DNA of 64,000 nt from Paramecium tetraurelia (GCF_000165425.1 NW_001798966.1:124001-188000), one strand, 5' to 3'; positions 12,906 through 25,100 are shown, counted from the first letter of the stretch. Numbers and translations are program-made. Notes: generated by a model from the letters alone, not told the origin.

Positions 12906-12923
12906 TTAATAAAAATAGTACCC
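12906..12923. promoter_or_regulatory. 18-bp bidirectional intergenic spacer
   Basis: The start codon of the minus-strand channel (12903-12905) and that of the plus-strand gene (12924-12926) are separated by only 18 bases of A/T-rich sequence. Any promoter elements must overlap the coding parts of both genes, or one start is wrong. The channel has no other Met before its first membrane segment, so its start is fairly firm; the plus gene has a second Met at codon ~58. Confidence 0.5.
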
Positions 12924-13817
12924 ATGCAATAATTGTCTCTCAATAACATCCCTCAAAATTTATTCCCCTTGCCCATTGTGAAATCCCACTATGAGATTCA
13001 ACATCTCCAAGAACTCAGGAATGAACAAGAAAATCAAATTTGGCAAGATCACTCCAAATTACTCAAAGAAAAAACTCCCAATCGCAGAGATTACTCCATG
13101 TTATAGAAGAATAAAAGACAATCGACAGTTACTCACGATGTCAAAAATAGTGTTCGAAAGATTTCTGAATACCAGAGTCATTCATAAGATCAAATACTCA
13201 ATTCTCAACATTCTATTCATAACAACACAATTGATTGCTCTATTAATTATAAATAACTAAATAAGCATATAATAACTGAGTAGCAATTCCAAATAAAATA
13301 AAATCAAATCTAACAAATGATCAGAGAAAAACTCTACACCTCCTATTGCAATTCAATGAAAAAGCATTCCAAATTAAACGGCGTCTTATTATAAAAAATT
13401 AGTGAATTGGCCCCCTTCATATCTCAAGATAAAAATATGCATCAACCCCAAATTAAAAGAATGAATCAATTCTTGAAATTTAGATCTTAGTCAATCCCTC
13501 TAAATCCAAACATTGAATCCGTCTAAAATAGTATCTAAAGAATACAATCCTTACCCAGAAATCAAGATAACACTAGATAGAGAACCGCAAACAAATAATC
13601 CACTCAAAGTCAAGTCATCTGTCAAAATAAGGATGCAGACAGAATTATTCGAAAATTAAACAGAAAAACTCAAAGGCTCTTAAAAGAATCATATCCTGAA
13701 ATCGATCCAACTCCCATTGTAGATTATCAAAAGCAAATCCTCAACCGTATTGAACTCAGAAACTCTACAAAAAAGAAACTTATAGATAGCTTCTAAGAAA
13801 TTATTGATAAATATTGA
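12924..13817 (+). CDS. Hypothetical basic, coiled-coil-prone protein
   Basis: 297 residues in one frame without introns, TGA at 13815-13817. It is rich in Q, N, K and S, with charged heptad-like stretches near the N-terminus (HLQELRNEQENQIWQDHSK) and at the C-terminus (RIIRKLNRKTQRLLKES). No membrane segment, signal peptide or known domain is visible. Such proteins are common in ciliates and often cytoskeletal or basal-body associated, but nothing here shows that. It shares an 18-bp spacer with the divergent channel gene. Confidence 0.7.
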
Positions 13818-14629
13818 AAATATTAAACATTTATTCTTTAAATATAAAATATACTTATTTCAGAGATCCTTTGTATCCTATCTTTAATTCACATATCAAA
13901 CACGAAATAAGAATTATTTAATATAATTGGTCAGCTTAAATGAAACATTTAAATCAATTATCCAATTACTTAAACTACCATCAAATTAATAGATAAAATT
14001 ATTCATTTTTAACCAATGCTCATATTCAATAAATACTTAATTTGGCAATTTAATTCTTTAAATGTATAAAATAATTTATTAATAATTCGTGTTTCAATAG
14101 CATTCAAAAGAATTATAATCGCATTTATGAAATAAGTTCTAATAATATATATAATAATTAATAAGTGAAAATTCTCAGTATTTAATCATTAATTATTTCT
14201 TATTTTAATTCAGTTATGATTCGTATAATTCTACACTCTTTAATTCACATCTACTTATAACTACATCAACTAATTAAATTTAAATCTATTTTAGAATTTT
14301 CAACTGATATAATCATATAAGTTTAATAACATTATTTTTTAATCAACAAATGATAAGAATTTGCAAACTATTCTAAATTTAATCAATTAATAGGAATGTA
14401 TAATACTTAAAAATTCCATTATATTTTATAATTTAATGGAAAGTACTTAGTATTTATATATTTATAGATTTCATTTATAAAAATGTTGATCCTTAAAAAT
14501 GCTTTCATTAAAATTAAATATATATTTATATATGAATAAATGCAAATAAAGCAAATTATTCAATAATGTAATCTGATAATCAATTTTTTTGTGTATTTTC
14601 ATTAATAAAAATAACCCCTCAAATTATAA
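13818..14629 (+). other. AT-rich intergenic region
   Basis: About 0.8 kb of very AT-rich sequence with no frame that looks coding. The last part must include the promoter of the ankyrin-kinase gene starting at 14630. Confidence 0.5.
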
Positions 14630-16793
14630 ATGAGCTAAGAGAAGTTCAGAAGATATAAGTTAAATGTGTTTTAAGTACAGAAACTCAAAGTGAAATCTGA
14701 AGATAGGGTTATTGTAAACACATCGACAAATTTCAAAGCACTCTCTCCATAGCAATCTCCTAAAATTAAATAAATTGTCAATCGTACCCAATTAGAGCTC
14801 GAAAGATCGAAATCCTCATATAGAATGGAAAATATTATAATACAAATCAAAAAGAATGTATCCAAGAATAATATCAGCATACCCAATACCGCTAAAGACT
14901 TCTTTAAGGAGAGTCCTTTCTCTATTGTGGAAAAGAAGTAAGAGATTAATGTGCAGTTCTTGAGATAATGTAAGGCTAATAACGCCAGAGCTTGTCTCTA
15001 ATTATTAGAACCTACTATTGTTCATTAAGTTTGTAAGTTAATGGGATTAATTTATAGTAAATATTTCGCCCTTGATACCAATAAATGCAGATTTAAAGGC
15101 CAATATCAATTGTTAGGATGGCAATCAAAATTCTGCTCTACATATTGCTGTGAAAAATGGGAATATATAATTAGTTCAAGCATTAATTTACAAATAAATT
15201 AACTTGGAGATAGAAAATTCAGAAAAGATGACTTCATTAATACTGGCTAGTTATCAGTAAAATTATATATTTTAATTTTTAAAGTGGAAATGTGGAGTTA
15301 TTTTAGATCTTAATTAACTCAGGAGCCCAAGTTAATCATTAAGACATCTATGGTAACACATCACTACATTATGCATGTAAATTCAATAGCAAGGAAATTG
15401 TAGCCATTATACTTAAACTTCCGAATCTCATATTTAAGCCAAATCATGATCAGAGGTATCCTGACTACTATGTTCAAGATACTGAGATATTGTAATTATT
15501 TACTTAATTTTAATTGGAACATTCAAAATAAAGTAATTTAACCTACAATTAAATATAGAATAAAAAACAAAAGAGATCAAGATACAGAATATATAAATGG
15601 AAGACTAGTGTCGATCAAATCAATTTTAGAATAATAAATGTAAGTTGCAAAACTGTCCTCTACATAATTTGTCTCCTGATACAAAGCAAAGAGTTCTTCA
15701 ACTTAGCAAAAATATTAAGTAAGAGTAAAAAGGAATTATCAATACTCCTTCTACTATAGATTCGATGAAGTAGTCCAAAAAAGAAGAAAAAGTCTATCCC
15801 CAACAGTTTCGTGTATTGGGTTTGATAGGCAAAGGAAGTTTCGGAAAGGTGTATCTGGTTCAAAAGAACAAAAAGTATTATGCAATGAAGGTACTTCTTA
15901 AGAATATGATCTTCGGTAATAAATCAATTATATTGAAGAACAAAACATTTGTAGATATGCAATAACCGAGAGAAATGTCTTATCTGTGACATCCCACCCC
16001 TTCATAGTCAAATTAAGATATGCATTTTAGACGGGAGACAAATTATTTATGATTCTGGACTATTATCCTGGTGGTGATCTGGGGATGGTTCTTAATAAAA
16101 TTAAGAGATTTCCTGAGGAACTTGTAAAACTGTATGCTTGTGAAATAATTTTGGCTTTGGAGGATCTTCATAAAAGAAATATAATATTTCGTGACTTGAA
16201 ACCTGACAATATCTTACTGGATGCAGAAGGACATGTGTTGTTAACTGATTTTGGATTGTCTAAGGAGGGAATTCCTTTATCAAATCAAGGAGCAAAATCC
16301 TTTTGTGGTTCTGTTGCCTATTTGGCTCCGGAAATGATTAAGAGATAGGGTCATGGAAAAGCTGTGGATTGGTATTTACTAGGAGTGGTGATGTATGAAT
16401 TGCTGTCAGGGTTGCCACCTTATTATACGAATGATAGAGAGGCGTTATTCTATAATATAGAAAATGCCAGTCTAAAAATACCTTAATTCATTTCAATTGA
16501 ATGCAGAAACTTACTAAGATCAGTAAAAGTCTGTTGATTACTTTTAGTTATTGGAGAGAAATCCAAGTCGACGTTTGGGATCAGGATAGGGAGACTCAAT
16601 GGAAATCAGGGGTCATCCTTACTTTGTGGATATAGATTGGGAACGAGTTTTAAAGAGACAACTTTAAATGCCAAAACCAGATTACAGTCTGAAGTTAAGA
16701 CCAATAGGAGAATAGAATATTTTTGATTTACAAAGCTCAGTGGAATTCGAGTAATCTAATGTGAATGGATGGTCGTATGTTCAAACAGAATGA
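14630..16793 (+). CDS. Ankyrin repeat-AGC protein kinase fusion
   Basis: 678 residues with five introns: 15033-15057, 15257-15284, 15533-15558, 15916-15938 and 16523-16547; the total divides by three. Residues ~1-150 are basic and unclassified. Ankyrin repeats follow (DGNQNSALHIAVKNGNIQ; then DIYGNTSLHYACKFNSKE). After a linker with CKLQNCPLHNLS comes an AGC kinase: LGLIGKGSFGKVYLV, YYAMKVL, ERNVL, LDYYPGGDL, FRDLKPDNILL, DFGLSKEG, SFCGSVAYLAPEM. The AGC C-tail ends with NGWSYVQTE, which resembles the hydrophobic motif F-x-x-F-S-Y. All catalytic residues are present. Family knowledge (S6K/SGK/PKC-like) suggests activation through the C-tail and by a PDK1-type kinase. Ankyrin repeats probably bind a partner or target. 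Confidence 0.9.
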
Positions 16794-16826
16794 AATGCAT
16801 TTGATTCTATTGATTAACTAAATAAT

Positions 16827-17197
16827 TCAATATTATGATGGCTGTTTATCAGATTTGGCACCAAAGAATTTGAGACACAATTACTCAATGTCTTCCAATG
16901 TCACTCTGCCTGTTCCCTTTCCTATTGTCATTAAATATATTAGATACTGTCCAAGATTCTGGAATATGAAGCGATATCTGTGGGTGTTGGATTGAATCCT
17001 TTATTCATGGCTCTGTAGCAATCACTTAACATATATCCAACTTCAAAAGAATCAATATTTCCATCGGAGTTGCCATCATACAGTGCAAGGATTCTCTGAG
17101 CCAATTGTTTGCATTATTCTGGGTCCAAAACTCCTCCGAAATTTACAGCATCTGTGATTTGGTAATGTGAATATTTGATTTACTTATTTGGGTCCAT
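16827..17197 (-). CDS. Small EF-hand calcium-binding protein
   Basis: 114 residues from ATG 17195-17197 with one intron, 16922-16947 (26 nt). One clear EF-hand loop is seen, DGNSDGNIDSFEVGYM; a second weaker one near SRILDRKGTGRVTLEDIE retains D-x-K-x-T-x-R and a Glu at position 12. No membrane or kinase part. The frame is also open upstream to ATG 17264-17266, which would overlap the end of the PIG-P gene by 8 bases, and a 28-nt GTATTT...ACAG intron-like segment lies in that upstream part; I therefore prefer the inner start. Ca2+ sensing is inferred from the loop. The stop converges with the ankyrin-kinase gene across 33 bp. Confidence 0.75.
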
Positions 17198-17258
17198 GAA
17201 AAACTGTTAATTAATTATTGCTTATAAATACTCAAATTCAAATAGTTTAGTATGGAAT

Positions 17259-17711
17259 TCAATCATTATGTTTAGGCATATATTTTTAGACCATCTCCTT
17301 CTGCCAATATAACACATTGTTCACCACATTTATTGGAATATCATACACTTCAGGTAATCCTTCATGCAGTTCTGTCTTCTTGAGATTGTGGAGTCTTGTA
17401 TATTTGTCTAGGTTGATCTCATTCTTCAATACCTTCAACATTTTCATATGAATCCAATTTGTTGCAGAAACAGTAATTCAGAGCTGCATAACCAGTTATC
17501 ACTGTAAAAATAGTGGCTACAAAGAAACTCGGAATTGCCAAAGCCCAATACTTCTAAGGGAAATAATGAATTCCCAATGACTTTTGATGAGTAAGAAGGA
17601 ATCAATTACATGAAATGCTGATTCTGGCAAGAATACCCATGCCAAATAGACTACAAACACTATGTAGGAAGAGATCCATCCAATGAATCCATAGATTTCT
17701 ATGCTTTTCAT
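17259..17711 (-). CDS. PIGP: PIG-P, subunit of GPI-N-acetylglucosaminyltransferase
   Basis: 133 residues, the normal size for PIG-P, with two introns: 17581-17609 (29 nt) and 17418-17439 (22 nt, starts GTTG). Two transmembrane helices start at YGFIGWISSYIVFVVYLAWV and at PSFFVATIFTVITGY. The family signatures are clear: LPESAFH, then YFPQKYWALAIP, then the C-terminal INLDKYTR and EGLPEVYDIPI. PIG-P belongs to the ER complex (PIG-A/C/H/P/Q/Y) that transfers GlcNAc from UDP-GlcNAc to phosphatidylinositol, the first step of GPI anchor synthesis. Paramecium surface antigens are GPI-anchored, which fits. The stop overlaps a possible upstream start of the EF-hand gene. Confidence 0.93.
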
Positions 17712-17738
17712 AATATAAAAAAAAATAATATAAATGAA

Positions 17739-18380
17739 TCAGAGTAATTTAAACAGTATTTATTTATTTTGTATTCTTTTCTTAATCTCGCAAGGCATGA
17801 ACCTCTCGATTTTCTACAATATTTATTCCTTATCTAAATGCTTTATTTTTTTTACACCATTTATTTTTATGTTATTATTTTTAATCCTTACGTAATGGTT
17901 CCCTAATATTTTATGAATTTTTATTATTTTTTTCTCTTCCTCGCAATTCAAAAATTAACCATTAAAACGTAATCGTCGATCTGCTATTTATTTTCTACAC
18001 TCATAAAGAGTTCTATTCATCCACATCCTCTTTTTTGCTCTGTACCTTTGCAAACATTCTTTGCGAATAAAATTTTTATCAATTAATTTTTCTTCTCCTT
18101 GAGATATTACAACTAGGCTGTCTAATTTAGATTCTTAAACAGTTGATTAGGTTTCGTTTGAAATGAGAAAACTATTAAGAACATTCATTTTCTGCATAAG
18201 TAATTACTACTATTGTAACACTAAATTTAATACAGACTATTTCCCTAAGAATTTTATTAACTCGTTTTTCAGCTCCTAACTGATCTATCCTTAATCATCC
18301 ACGAATTGAGGATAGTTGTATAGATATTGCATTTGTTTTTCTAATTAATGTATTAGAAAAAACTAGGATTATTCGATCAT
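17739..18380 (-). CDS. CCT-domain protein (CONSTANS/TOC1-type motif)
   Basis: 213 residues, intronless, from ATG 18378-18380 (or the inner ATG 18330-18332) to TGA 17739-17741. Residues ~120-165 carry a CCT-like motif: R-K-E-C-L-Q-RYRAKKR, then LYECRKQIADRRLRFNGQF. The spacing and the RYR-KR, Y-x-x-RK and R-x-R-x-x-G-x-F positions match the CCT domain of plant CONSTANS, CO-like and PRR/TOC1 proteins. In plants this region is basic, nuclear and contacts NF-Y/DNA. The tail continues with basic helices (HLDKEQILQKIERF). There is no B-box or receiver domain. A DNA- or NF-Y-associated role is inference. It lies 27 bp upstream of PIG-P on the same strand. Confidence 0.75.
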
Positions 18381-18522
18381 TTTGAATCCCAAAAACAATG
18401 TTCTCAGAATAAAAATGCAATGGACCCCCTTTACTTTTAATTAAATTATTTTTATACTATCTTATTCTCAATTATATTAGCCATAATGATGAGACCTTCA
18501 TTTTATATATAAAAATATATAT

Positions 18523-19684
18523 TCATTATTCAATTTCCCTCTTATGGCCACATCCTCCGCAATACTTATGTCCCAATTGCATCTTGTTCCCACATTAAGT
18601 GCAAAATTTTAATTGACTTTTCAACTGAATATCAGTCTCCTTTAGTATCTTTTTCATCTGAGGCTATTAACCGATAATGGCTGGCAAAACAGGCTCCATT
18701 TTTTTTAGTTTCGGCAAATTCGCCTTAATTTTGAACTTCAATTCTTGGGTCGATATTATTAATTCTTACTAAATGATTCCTTACTCATTAATTTCTCGCA
18801 AATAGGAACGTGACGTTGAGCAGCCTTTGGATTAAATTTACGTAAACAGTGAGGACACTCAGTATCCGACAAAGCAGTCGCCCTTGTTTAACAATCCATG
18901 AATCCTAACATAATCACCCACTTATCATACCGAATCCTGTATAGATGGCCTTCTTCAGTTCTGGAAGTTGTCTCTTCTAAACCTCAGCTGTCTTCATCAA
19001 ACTCTAAGCTCGAAAGGATTGCTTCGTTTGATCAATATTCTCGTTCTAATTGGTCGTCGACGCAGTGCTTAACTATGTAGTTCTTTTCAGTTCTTATTGC
19101 TATTTTTTTTTGGGAGGCTTGGGCTTAGCCTTGATTTCCTTGCACTTCGGTATATGTCTCTCAGCAACATCTTCAAATACTTCTTTGAATTGTTACATCT
19201 GTCAAAACTACGTTAACAATGTTCACAAAACACATAATGTGAATTCTCTGCTAATTCTGGAGTCTTTACGGTTCTCTCCTCACCACCTTCATTTTGAACC
19301 TCATTAATTCATTCAATGTACTACCTCTTTTTCCTTTTTATTGCAATGAATCATTTCTTAGAATTACTTATGTTATTCTCTCCAATTATTAACTGTTTTA
19401 TTTTTCACTTGTTTCTCCTTAGCTTCCAACATCTACTAAAGTTCAGCTTTCTTTTATTATTTACGTTTTATTAGCTTATCCCTTTCCTTTTATTTTTATT
19501 AAGCCTTCTCGCACACCTACCTATGCTTTTCAATCCTCTCCGTATGAAATTTTCGGGAACAAATCTCACATTGCTCCAATTCCCCTTCTCCACTCCCTTA
19601 CTGCTCCTATTCCAAGTTCATAAATTCATTATTCTCGTCTAAACACTCTGAATGCTCAAATTATTCCTCATCATATTCATCCAT
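18523..19684 (-). CDS. Multi C2HC zinc-finger protein with C-terminal zinc ribbon (ZC2HC1-like)
   Basis: 351 residues with four introns: 19300-19324, 19183-19211, 18905-18930 and 18744-18769. Three C2HC fingers of the C-x2-C-x12-H-x3-C kind are visible: CEICSRKFHTERIEKHRQVC, then a second from FCEHCQQVF through HIPKC, then ECPHCLRKF through HVPIC. The last 30 residues form a C-x2-C-x9-C-x2-C ribbon (FCTQCGNKM ... YCGGCGHK). The segment between fingers one and two is highly charged and probably coiled coil. ZC2HC1 proteins are conserved in ciliated eukaryotes; the function is poorly known. The extra terminal ribbon is not something I recall from the animal members. Confidence 0.85.
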
Positions 19685-19947
19685 TAATTATTATATAATA
19701 CTTTATATATCTATAAAACTAATAAAAATAAATAATTCATATATTTTTGATACATCCCTTTCATTACAGAAATTCAATCTTACATTAAGACTTAATTCTC
19801 TAAATTTTTATTAATTTTAAGTTACAAATCTATATGTTTTCTCGATAAACAGACATTAAAAATTTCGAATTAGTTTATAATAACTATTTCAGATTATTTT
19901 GTAAAATTTATATTTTATAATTTGTTTACTACTTAACTTTTAGAATA

Positions 19948-21146
19948 ATGTCAATGAAGAAATCAAAATTTTCAAGCTATCAAAAAATTTAATCAGAAAA
20001 TAGGTACATCCAATTATGATATCAAAGGTAGTCAGTGTCTAAATTAATCAGAGTTTCAAGCATGACCAATTTATCCAACACCAGTAAAATGCTGATACTA
20101 TGAAATATTAGGCACAGTTGTCAAATTGTCCATTAAAGAATTGCTCGAGAAACAAAAGAAAGGCGAAATCACAAAGCTCTCCCAATAAAAAGAAAATTTC
20201 ATCTCCAAAATAGCTCCAATCAAAATATAGACCTAAAACTCAAAAAATAGTTCCCCCCGTTATAGGATTAAGCTACTCTCAAGTCCTCTAAGCACAAATC
20301 GAACCACCTTATCTAAATCATCCTAAGTTTCCCCTCTAAGACAAAATAGAACTCTAGTACCTAAAGACTTCATTTGCTTATCATAACCCCAAATACAAAT
20401 CAGCTAAATAGAAAAATTAGAGGAATTTGTATCTATCTCCAATAACTCTCCAACAAGAATAGATAACATGGAGGATTATTCGCCTAGTATTAGAACCAAA
20501 AATATTGAAATGGAACAAGAAAAAATATTAAAGGAAGATATTAAGCCTCCTAAGAAAACCAAAAAAGAATTAAAAGGCTGTTTATTAAGAGCCTTGAGAA
20601 AACTCAAAGAAATGAATATAAATACAAAAATGATGCTCCAAAAATAAATCTTCTCAAAGAAACCATATCAAAAACCAAATTCGTAAGAGTTCATCCATGC
20701 TGTCAAATTAAATTAATTAGATAAGGTAAAGTAATACATTGAGAAGAACAAATATATTATTTTTGATTTTGATTACTTCAATATGACAGCTCTACATTGG
20801 TCAAGTAAAAAGGGATTCTATGAAATGACAGAATTCCTTATTAAAAATCATGCGGATGTTGATGCTATTGATATTTTGAATAGAACTCCTCTCTTTTTGG
20901 CAATTCAAGAAAATAATATTCCTATAATAGAAGTAGGGCTATATAATAATTTAATTTTAGTTATTATTGAGAAATAAAGCGTATCCATGGTCAACATCCG
21001 TAACTGATTTAGGAGAAGCTGTTGGAAATAATAGAAGAGTTAGAAAAATATTAACTTAAATTCGTAGAGTAAATTTTATCATTATTTGCTAGGTTGATAT
21101 AATTAATATGTGGGGAGAAAAAAAGTTAAAGGAAGAGTTGTTTTGA
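19948..21146 (+). CDS. Ankyrin-repeat protein
   Basis: 369 residues with three inferred introns: 20004-20035 (32 nt), 20429-20457 (29 nt) and 20933-20960 (28 nt). The N-terminal half is basic and Q/S/P-rich. The ankyrin part begins around EFIHAVKLNQLDKVKQYIEK and continues with FNMTALHWSSKKGFYEMTE, DILNRTPLFLAIQENN and IIELLLRNKAYPWST. A 24-nt GTAAAT...CTAG stretch near 21069-21092 also looks like an intron; because its length is a multiple of three and it has no TGA it cannot be settled by frame. An alternative start at ATG 20016 would avoid the first intron. Partner-binding role by family only. Confidence 0.75.
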
Positions 21147-22121
21147 ATTATTAATATTGTATTAAGCATTTTATAATTTCGAATTGAACATAAAGAAATT
21201 GTTTTTTCAGTTGATATTTTTATAACTTTAAATTAAATTAGTGAAACAATATTTTTAACAACCGTTCAAGCCTAAGTAAAATTTTATATTATTCAGATGA
21301 TTAGGAATAAATGCTGAACTTGGTTCATTATTGAATATTCTTGATTTAAATAATATAGTTATATTCTAAATAATTTTATTCTCAGCTAAGATATTTTATT
21401 AACTAATTTATAGAAAACTTTATTGATTTTCTGATCATCATCTAAAATAAGTGGTTAATTAGAGTCAACTCGATTATTAAATAGTGATTTCTATTATCAA
21501 CTTTGACTTTGTAATAAGTTTACATATATAATTATATCTAACTCTAGATAAATACTCTAAATTTACAACTTATATAATCTAAAATAAATAATTATAATTC
21601 TTTAGTCTGAGAAATAATAATTAAAAGATAAATATTGAGTAGTCTATTTTAATTTTATAACATGATTTTAAGTTTTGATGTACTAGTCTTAAATATCATT
21701 TAAATTTAGGGCACACTTTAATGCTTGTTTTCTTTATGAAAAATTTTTTGATTGTCTTTTTCACTTAAGGATTATTACTAATTTCTTTTCTTCAAAATTT
21801 GGAGAGAAATTCTAAGCAGTTCTCATTAATTTAAAACAATTAACGTATTCTAATTATTAAATATATATTTGAATAAAAAGAAAAACTCTTATTTAATGAG
21901 ATTTTAAGTCATTCGATGAAAAAATGGGGAAAATAGTATTTGCCATATCCCCCAGATTTCTCTAAATCTAGTGAATACTTCAAAATTATATTTTATTTTA
22001 GAAAAATTAATTGACTAAATTAATACATTTAATTAAAAAAAAATTGAGTATAAAATATTTTGAAAAATTTACTTAATTATGTGATTCAAAATTGAATAAA
22101 AATATCCAAAAAACTCTTTAA
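21147..22121 (+). other. Near 1-kb AT-rich intergenic region
   Basis: Low-complexity, mostly A/T. No frame on either strand has convincing protein content. It separates the 3' end of the ankyrin gene from the 3' end of the large GTPase gene, so these two genes converge on it and no promoter is expected inside, which makes its length unexplained. Confidence 0.45.
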
Positions 22122-25100
22122 TCACGCTAAACATCTATGATAATTCTTAGAGATGATCTCTGTCCAAATATGATTAAGTTAAAATGGCTCTATGCTGTCT
22201 CTAAGTGCTGCTTATGCAAAGGCTTAACTGAATCTATCAATTATTCGTTCTAGCGAAGAAGATAGATTTGGCTGGGAACAAGCAAAAAAATAAATTGAAT
22301 CTCGAAATCTTTTTTCTATATTGCAAAATATATCGACTTCGTCATTTTGTTAGTAATTTATAAACCTAGACGGTTTCCCGTCAGTATAAAACAGTATCAC
22401 GGTCCTATTTATGTAATTAAATAATTACTGTGTAAATTCAGAATGTTAAAGAACTAATTCTCTTGCAGCTGATAATGCAGGACCAAATAATGTAAACCAA
22501 CTTCCTTCATATTATATAAGTTCTATTTATTTATCAATATCTACAGCTTAACAGTTGATGACTATTTTAGCAGTTGCACCGAATAGAATCACACTTACTT
22601 TTGCATTTTTCTTTTACTTTATTTATTCAAATTATTCTGCCATACAAATTTTAACTTACAACCAATGCTAGTGCATAGAGGTGGAATTATCTAAAATAAA
22701 TATATAATGAAATGAATTATTCTATTAATTCATTGAGATATCATGTTTTTATGAGAAGACAATTTCTTACTGAAATTGACTTTATAAATCTTTCGAAATT
22801 AATTCCCCAACTCCTCCATTCCAAATTTACATCATTTTTTATATATTTTCATCAACTAATTTCTGCGATTCGAGTTCTTTAAAGATCCAGTCATTGTGAA
22901 TCTTTTTGACTTCACTCCATGACTTTAACCTATTAGTTTCAAATATTTTAATTTCAGCTTCATCAATTATTTCCTCACAAGTATAAGGTGAAGGATAAGA
23001 ATTTATCAAAACTCTATTCATGCCTACAAATTGATATTCATATTACCTCTCTGCTAATGGCCATTTAAGCATTTATGTTTATGATTATCGATTTTATAAT
23101 CAGGGCTGTCGCATTTTCTATTACACATTGGACAAGATTAATCACATCCTATCATATCATTCTGTAGACTATCCAAAATATTTTAAACATTGAATTTTTC
23201 AATCTATGGTTATACTTTCTATATTTTCAAAGCCTCAATTTCCATTATAAAAGATCCCAAAAATGCATCTACTTTGTAACCTATATGTATTATTTTATTT
23301 ATACTTAAATTTTTCACTCCTGGAATACCAAATCTTTTAATACTTTGATTATCAATAATATCAGAGTTTTAAAAATAGTTTAGATTTTCAGCCTATTCTC
23401 CCAATTTAAAATTAAAAATAGCCTAAATAATTTCCTCAGTTTCTTAATCTAAATTGTTATAACCAAAATAATCTAACTGATTTTAATCTTTATTTTCACT
23501 GCTATTTTTAAATTATTATTATAATTCCAAAGAGTTTTTGAGTATTGCATCTAATATTTCATTGATTGAGCATTCATTCTCAAAAATTGTCATTATTTCA
23601 TCTTTAAACTTCTAAATCTCCAAATATACATATTATTCTATAAATTCTTTTTGCCTATAAACGTATGACATAATTTATTCATCTAAATCTTGTTTCATTG
23701 AATTAATTCTTTCCTGACATAATAATAACTTTTAGTCAAGCATTTAAATTATTTCTTAAGATGTTTTAGATTGTTTCATAAGATATTATTAAGTATTTGG
23801 TTAAATTTTTCTATATTGTTAATTAATTAGGTTCTGATAAATGCATTAAGCCAATAATTTTCCATTTCGTATACATACTTCTTTATGGTTTTACAAAATT
23901 ATATCATCAAAAAACTCTTTCATTTCTTTTAGTTTTAAATCTAATGTTTATTTTTCTTGGTCTTATATTGCCCACTTCTTATAGCAAATAAATCTCCATA
24001 TAAGAAATATCGAATAATAATACAATTTTCTTTCTAAAAGTTAGCTTATTTATAAGCCAAAAAAGGCAAACTATTTATTATACTGATTCAATAAGTCTTT
24101 TACTTTTCTCATTATCCTAGAGATTAATTAAAAATTAATTTAAGTCATATCCTCTTCTTTAGATATTGAAGAAGCAATTGTTGAATCAGTATGTATATTC
24201 TAAGACATTATTTCCTTCTTAATTAATTGGTATATGCCCCAACTAAGTCTATCCCATCCTCCACTTTTTTTCATAATATTAATAAATTCATCAGGAAATT
24301 CTTTTCTAAATGTATGTTCATCCATTAATTTTGTCTCCTTTGAGATTATGAATTCAATAAAGTTATAATACCTAGAACCGGGATCTAACTTATTTTTATA
24401 TTCACATTTCTCTGAAATTATAAAATAATTATTTAGATCTTCTTAAAGTTAATTCGATACTTTTTCACTTTATTCAATAAAATCAGGAAAATACTCCCTA
24501 AAAAATTTCAAATTGTAATTCTGAAACTACAAACATTTCATGTTTAGAGAACTCAATTTGAATGTTTATACAATATTTTTTAGTAATTTGAAAATTTAAG
24601 CTTCAATTAGATAATTGCACTAATTAGGACGAGACTTCAACATATCTTCTAAAGACTGGTATAAATTTTAATCAAAATTGATTTATAATTCCTTAACAAA
24701 ATGTATAAAGTTTAAAATAATTTATTCAAACTAATCCTTTTCTTTAATAAGTAATAATTATTTAGTAAAATGTTCAAATTTGTTTTGTAAATGAGATATA
24801 AATTTAGGTTTCTCTATTATTTACTAAATATTATTTATTTCTATATATTCTTTAGGATTGATTATACAATCTTTGGAGATATTTTCAAATCTTTATTTGA
24901 TTGGATTTGAAAAAATATTTAAATAATCTATAGGACTATCTTTGTTCAAATAAACAAAAGAGTATTTTTCAAATTCTTCTTAAAATAATTAATAGGAAAG
25001 TCTTTCTCTATATATTTCCTCACCATTGTCAGGATTACTTTTATTGATTTTTTAGCTAAAAATATACTTAATTTAATCTTTTTGATCTAAATTATAAATA

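Noticed and set aside
17834-17855. A 22-nt intron near the 3' end of the CCT-domain gene
   Set aside because: Splicing it would run the frame into the PIG-P start codon; the unspliced frame ends cleanly at 17739.
22122-22643. A separate 173-residue gene starting at ATG 22641-22643
   Set aside because: The frame continues upstream through the MIDAS motif DNSTS, so this is the C-terminal vWA part of the large GTPase.
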